Shown here piece after piece: positions 59,754 to 64,000 of a stretch of DNA of 64,000 bases (position 1 is the first letter of the stretch; each line of letters starts with the position of its first letter). This stretch comes from Colletotrichum lupini (Eukaryota; Ascomycota; Sordariomycetes; Glomerellales; Glomerellaceae). The translations under genes were made by a program, and so were the position numbers. Under the pieces are notes generated by a model. The model ran no database searches. It saw nothing but the letters and a program-made list of their open reading frames with translations, and had not been told where the DNA came from. Location: contig NC_064682.1 in the NCBI RefSeq assembly GCF_023278565.1, forward strand, positions 1,798,001 through 1,862,000, written 5' to 3'.

Positions 59754-59942
59754 GGGATGATCTCAAGACGACAGTGTACGGTTAACAGGACATTTAATAT
59801 AGATGGCACAGATATCTTGACTCCAGGCGTGGTCATGATGAATGGTGTTGATTGCGAAAAGTCTGGTACTGATGGCTCAGTACTCGCTGTCAATATGCCT
59901 TGGACTTGTAGGCGGATGAAGAGATAGATCCCGGCCGTTACT

Positions 59943-62673
59943 TCATTGAGAGCTCTGCCCGGTCTCATCTAGATAAGCAAGAAACTTCCTTCTCTGCGCG
60001 ATACGGATCCGCGTGTGCTTCGACTCGAGGTAATCCCAATACTTCTGGATCTTGGCATCCGCTGGGCCACCCTCTGAGCCAGCAGCATCGATACGTCTCA
60101 GCCGTTTGTCATCGTTGATCGTCCATACTCCTTGCCAATTATTGGGAATGTCCTTGTGCTCCTTCAAGTACTTCACCAGACTTGTGGCCAGTGGTGTGCA
60201 TAGCGAAGTAGCCATCAGCGCCAAGACGATATCTTCGCGCGGGTAGCCAAACGAGACAAATCGGTCCATGAGGTCCTGAAGCTCGACGGTCTTATCTGTC
60301 GATTCTTGGGAGTCGGTCATGATTTGGTCTGTGGCATCTTTCGGGGCTTCGCCTGCTTCTTCTGCTCCTTTCTCCTCCGCCTCCTCTTCCTCTTCCTCTT
60401 CCTCCTCTCCTGCCCCCTCTTCGGCGGGCCACTCTTGAACTGGTGTAAGAGTGGGTGATTGGTTCCGGTCGATCTCCTTTCCTTTATCTCTCTTGTAGGA
60501 CAGAGGCACAGGGGTCACGGATTCTTCCTCGCCCAAAAGCTGTTGTGACGGTGAAATATCGAACTCGATACTGTCTTGCGATTTGTCAGTTGCGTTGAAG
60601 GCATCATCGAAGCCGAAGTCCTGTGTTTCGGGCTCCAAACGACGGGGCTTGCCAGTTAGATCCTCTTCGGGCTCTTCTTCCTCCACGTCTCCCTCTGTGG
60701 CCCCCTCAACTTGCTCCTCACTAGCCGTCCACTGTTTGACACTGAGCGAGGGGCTAGGGCCAAGGTTTCCGAAGCTTGCGAGACCTAACTTGTCGTCGGG
60801 GGTCGATGGGATCTCGTCGTCTGGGCCTAGGCGCTGTCGCTTCTTCCGGCTGTTTGGTGTCGACGGAAAGCCAGACGTCTCGACAACGATTGCTTGCCTC
60901 TTTCTAGAAGCACCGGGGGTGACCGCTTGTTGTACCTGTGGAGGTTCCAGCTGCACATCTGGTACGGCGTCTTCATCCTCGGGCTGTGAAACCTCATCGT
61001 CCTCGGATTCTACGTCAGGTTCGTCTAACATACCGCTGGCTGCAAAGCCGGCGACATGGTCTGCAAAGCATTGTTGTACCAACTGAGCGTTTTCAATGTG
61101 GAAGCCCAATTTATCTGCGACTGCTGCCCAGTCGATTTCGACCGCACCTTTCTGGTACTGGTCTCCAACAGCTTGCCACAACAGCCACAAGTCGATAGAT
61201 TGATCCTTGATCTCGGGATTGGTCTGGGTATCGATATCGTGGAATTTTCGGTAGCCCCACAGTTGGTCGTAGAAATCCTGTCTCGTAACAGCTTGGGACT
61301 CTTCGACTTTTGGCTCTCGTGACTGTTCCGCTTCGTCGACTTCCTCTCTGGCGGGGCTTGCACCAGATGAGACGGCCTTGGGTTCAGAAGTCTCCGTGGG
61401 CTGGCTGTTAGATTCGGTTGGCCTCTCGTCCTGTGGGCGTCCCATCTGTCGAGTTGGCTCGCCGCTGGGAGCTGTGTCCGGTCGGGTCTTTATGTTGACT
61501 GTAGAGGATTCTTCAGGCAAGAGTCCGCTCTCGTCAAGGCTTTCCTTAGAGCTCTCGCGAAGTCGCGGCTCCAATATTTGTGTCCAGTGCCGTTTCCACG
61601 CAGCCTCTGAATGACTGGAATGCTACTTAGGTTCAGTCTAGAGCCATTATCACTACAGTGAAAAGCAGACGTACCCTTTCTGAGAATTTCTTGAAGAATT
61701 TGGTGTCGGGTGTACCGCCAAACCTGCCTGCCTCGCGAATCAACAAGTCATCCTCTGCCTCTGTGAACTTGGCTCTCTTCGCTGGAGTCAATGGCCTTCT
61801 GACGGCTGGCTGATGGGTGGCGGAGCTCGGCCCGACCGTTGCCTTCACCTCTGCCTTCGCCGGAGGCAATTGCGAGACACTTTTTGGGGTAGCAAGAGGA
61901 GGCGCCTTCTTCACTGCTGGTCGCGTAGCTTGGGATCGCTTGGAAGGAGTCGCGGCTGCCGGTGGCGGCGGCAATGCGATATCCGGAGCATTAGCTGCCA
62001 TCTTCTCAAGCTCAGCCGGAGGCAATTTGGATAGCTTCTTTACCCATCGATCTCTCCAAGAATGCCAGGTATGACGATTGTTCTACAACCGTTTAGTAAA
62101 AGTAAGAGAAGAATATACGTCGAGAACCGAACTCACTATTCCCTCGAATGTCTGATAGATCTCATTGCCGCTTTTTTTGTTTGCCGCATGCGAAAGCACC
62201 CACCTGGCGAGACTTTCATCGTCGGCGGTGTTGAACGGCGTGCGGGTTCCTTTAATAGGGGCAGAATTGGCTGATTTGGCTGTAGGACGGGAGCCACCAG
62301 CAGGACGAGAGGAGCCGACAGGACGCGAAGCTGTGGGAGTTTGGTGCATCTCATATTTATCCGTTTCTTGTACCGCGCCGTTGTCGACGGAATCTCTGAC
62401 AAACTTCCAATCGAGCGACCCAGATGGTTTAGGCCCGGTATCGTAGGTAATGTAGTGATCCGCCTGAGTTTCCAACTTCGCAATTGTGCCGCCGTTTTGC
62501 TGCATCAGTCAGCTTCCAGAACGCCTGGCATTCTAGAAGTGATTACCTACCTTGATAAGGTCCAGGATTCTCACTCTGCCGGGTACGCGAAGCGAAACAA
62601 AGAATTTCAGATCCTTGAATAGAGTGCCGCGGGCGCCGGGCACTCCATCGTAAGTGATTCCGCCTGCCGACAT
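59943..62673 (-). CDS. RAP1: telomere protein Rap1 (BRCT, two Myb-like domains, RCT)
   Basis: Shelterin-type telomere protein. Exons 62673-62551, 62499-62137, 62082-61675 and 61622-59943 give 857 residues; introns are 51-54 bp with good signals. An N-terminal BRCT domain (about 14-90) begins LFKDLKFFVSLRVPGRVRIL. The Rap1 Myb domain is at about 128-182 (TPFNTADDESLARWVL...HTWHSWRDRWVKKL), split by intron 2. A second Myb-like domain (about 264-318) runs from KRAKFTEAEDDLLIREAGRF to HSEAAWKRHWTQILEPRL, split by intron 3. A long acidic, disordered middle follows with a Glu run encoded by 60363-60411 and a basic patch (RKKRQR). The C-terminal RCT domain (about 740-855) starts DLMDRFVSFGYPREDIVLAL and carries NNWQGVWTINDDKRL and IQKYWDYLESKHTRIRIAQRRKFL. 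An open frame upstream of 62673 begins with GTG, so the first ATG (MSAGGITYDG) is taken. Confidence 0.94.
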
Positions 62674-63730
62674 ATCCAGAAGAACATGAGAAGTGTAGCT
62701 GGGAAAACTCAAAGGTTGACTTTGTGACACGAGTGAACTTGCCCAAGCTTGTTCAGCCCATGAAATAGGTGTTGCTGTCGCTAAGAGTGGAACTCGTGAC
62801 GGACAATTACATGTAGAGAGATAGCCTGCCTTGAAGAAGTTTGGTCAAGACGAGAATCGCAATGATGTCCCGAGAAGGTACGATGAAGCGGTCAGTCAAA
62901 AGGGAGGGATCGCGCAAACGACGCGCTTGCTTAAGTCGATACTTTGCTTTGAAAGGCGTGTGTGAGGAGCCCACTCAAATGCCCTTCCGTTTTATGAGCC
63001 TTAGGAATAGACGTCAGGAATAGACCAAGTGCCTTCGTCTTTTGAAATGAGCTTGTTGCCTCTAATTGACACGGACCGCGATGCAGCTTCGTCTTTGTGA
63101 CCCGGGCAAGTGCACTGCCAACACTGCAGGCATCTAACGTATTAGTAGAAGGCACGCAGGTGCTCAAGTAAGACGCGCTTCCATGGAAGGGATGCCGCGT
63201 GTTCACGTGTGAACTGCTTCTATGCGTTAAGATATGCATTTTGCACATAACATGATTATATACAGTATAGCAACGGTAAACGGTCTGTTCAGATTTGCGC
63301 TATGACCTCCCCTATTCGATACAGCGATATTTTTGGTATTCTTCAATGCCATGACGATACTCTCATGTCAAACTATGGTTTTTCCGCGAACGTTCTTTCC
63401 ACTTGGCTACTAGCTGTGAAGAGATTCTCAAGTCTTGGATTATTCAAAACCTTCCTTGCTGCTGGCTCAGTTACCTAGCTTATTGACGAGGGCCGTGTGC
63501 CTACTTTAGGCTGACACCTCAAGGCTCAGGCCCTCTCCACTCGCTACCGGCCACAGCGACTGATAGTGGACTTGTCATCCGTCTGCCTTACCCGCCTCAG
63601 CCGGCACATCCAGCCCGAAGTACTGTAAACTAGGACTAAGTGGAACGTCGCCATCTCTGCCGGAATACCCAGACTTCAGTTTTCTCAAGACAATGTGTTG
63701 GAAGAAGTCATAACACTTAGTTTTGATACA
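62674..63730. other. intergenic between divergent genes
   Basis: Shared upstream region of RAP1 (-) and the DHHC-type gene (+). No frame with coding character. Confidence 0.55.
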
Positions 63731-64000
63731 ATGGGCGCCCTCAGGAATGCGGCACTTTTCGTGCTGGCTGTCTCCTTCACAGTCTTCGTCGCCTTCTTTG
63801 GCCGACTGCCGGCTCTAAGGTTCGTCATCATGTTTGTTCACTGGCCGGAGAACAGAGGCATCTCACTTTTAGGAACATGGACTCACCATTTTGGCAGACA
63901 CACGCCAATTGCAACGATGCATAGGATAATGTGGATCCATATCCCAAACGGCTTCCTTGCTGTAGACAAACTCATCACGGGAGGGAGGTTCTCGACGTCC
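63731..64000 (+). CDS. start of a probable SWF1-like DHHC palmitoyltransferase (partial)
   Basis: Only the N-terminus lies in the window. Exon 1, 63731-63819, encodes MGALRNAALFVLAVSFTVF, a membrane segment, then FFGRLPAL. A 78-bp intron (63820-63897) ends TTTTGGCAG. Exon 2 continues from 63898 to the edge, encoding RHTPIATMHRIMWIHIPNG and LAVDKLITGGRFS. FFGRLPxxRxTPI...HRxxWxxIPNG is the N-terminal pattern I associate with fungal SWF1, an ER palmitoyltransferase. The DHHC domain itself lies beyond the right edge, so this is a family-resemblance call. Frame stays open to base 64000. Confidence 0.55.
   Translation, partial: MGALRNAALFVLAVSFTVFVAFFGRLPALRFVIMFVHWPENRGISLLGTWTHHFGRHTPIATMHRIMWIHIPNGFLAVDKLITGGRFSTS

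Noticed and set aside
62674..62730. 19-codon upstream extension of Rap1
   Set aside because: The frame there begins with GTG, not ATG, so it is not a normal eukaryotic start.

Overview
The window is nuclear DNA of a filamentous ascomycete, most likely a Sordariomycete. The genes are GC-rich and are interrupted by short introns (mostly 50-110 bp) with GTRNGT donors, CTAAC/CTGAC branch points and YAG acceptors. Two blocks (1-1150 and 8221-12990) are extremely AT-rich, nearly lack CA and TG dinucleotides and have no open frames, which is the signature of repeat-induced point mutation (RIP). I could not fix the species from the sequence.

Left third (1-26 kb) is gene-poor. A GPI-anchored GH16 Crh-type cell-wall transglycosylase lies in a 7-kb GC-balanced island between the two RIP blocks. 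Right of the second block come a serine hydrolase of the phospholipase/carboxylesterase family that carries an in-frame TGA, and a GNAT acetyltransferase whose two halves are separated by about 0.8 kb. A stretch of about 6.8 kb without a recognisable gene then leads to a Zn2Cys6 transcription factor resembling Dal81/TamA.

Middle (30-48 kb) is dense with conserved genes: a CCDC130/Saf4-like splicing factor, a Ubc8/UBE2H ubiquitin-conjugating enzyme, ketopantoate hydroxymethyltransferase (panB), ATG12, an aromatic amino-acid ammonia-lyase, an intron-containing elongator tRNA-Met, Dbf4 and a mitochondrial Xaa-Pro aminopeptidase (Icp55 type).

Right part (48-64 kb) holds a SREBP-type bHLH factor without membrane segments, a small secreted single-LysM protein, a Kar5/Tht1 nuclear-fusion protein, a nitrilase-family amidohydrolase, the telomere protein Rap1 and the start of a gene resembling the DHHC palmitoyltransferase SWF1. 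The genes are mostly unrelated housekeeping functions and there is no biosynthetic cluster.

The most unusual observation is the ubc8 gene model. Restoring the conserved N-terminal protein sequence requires three successive microexons of 8, 3 and 1 nucleotides, each flanked by complete small introns, with one Met codon split over three exons. All exon boundaries in this annotation were deduced by eye from splice motifs, frame and family conservation. No transcript data were available.
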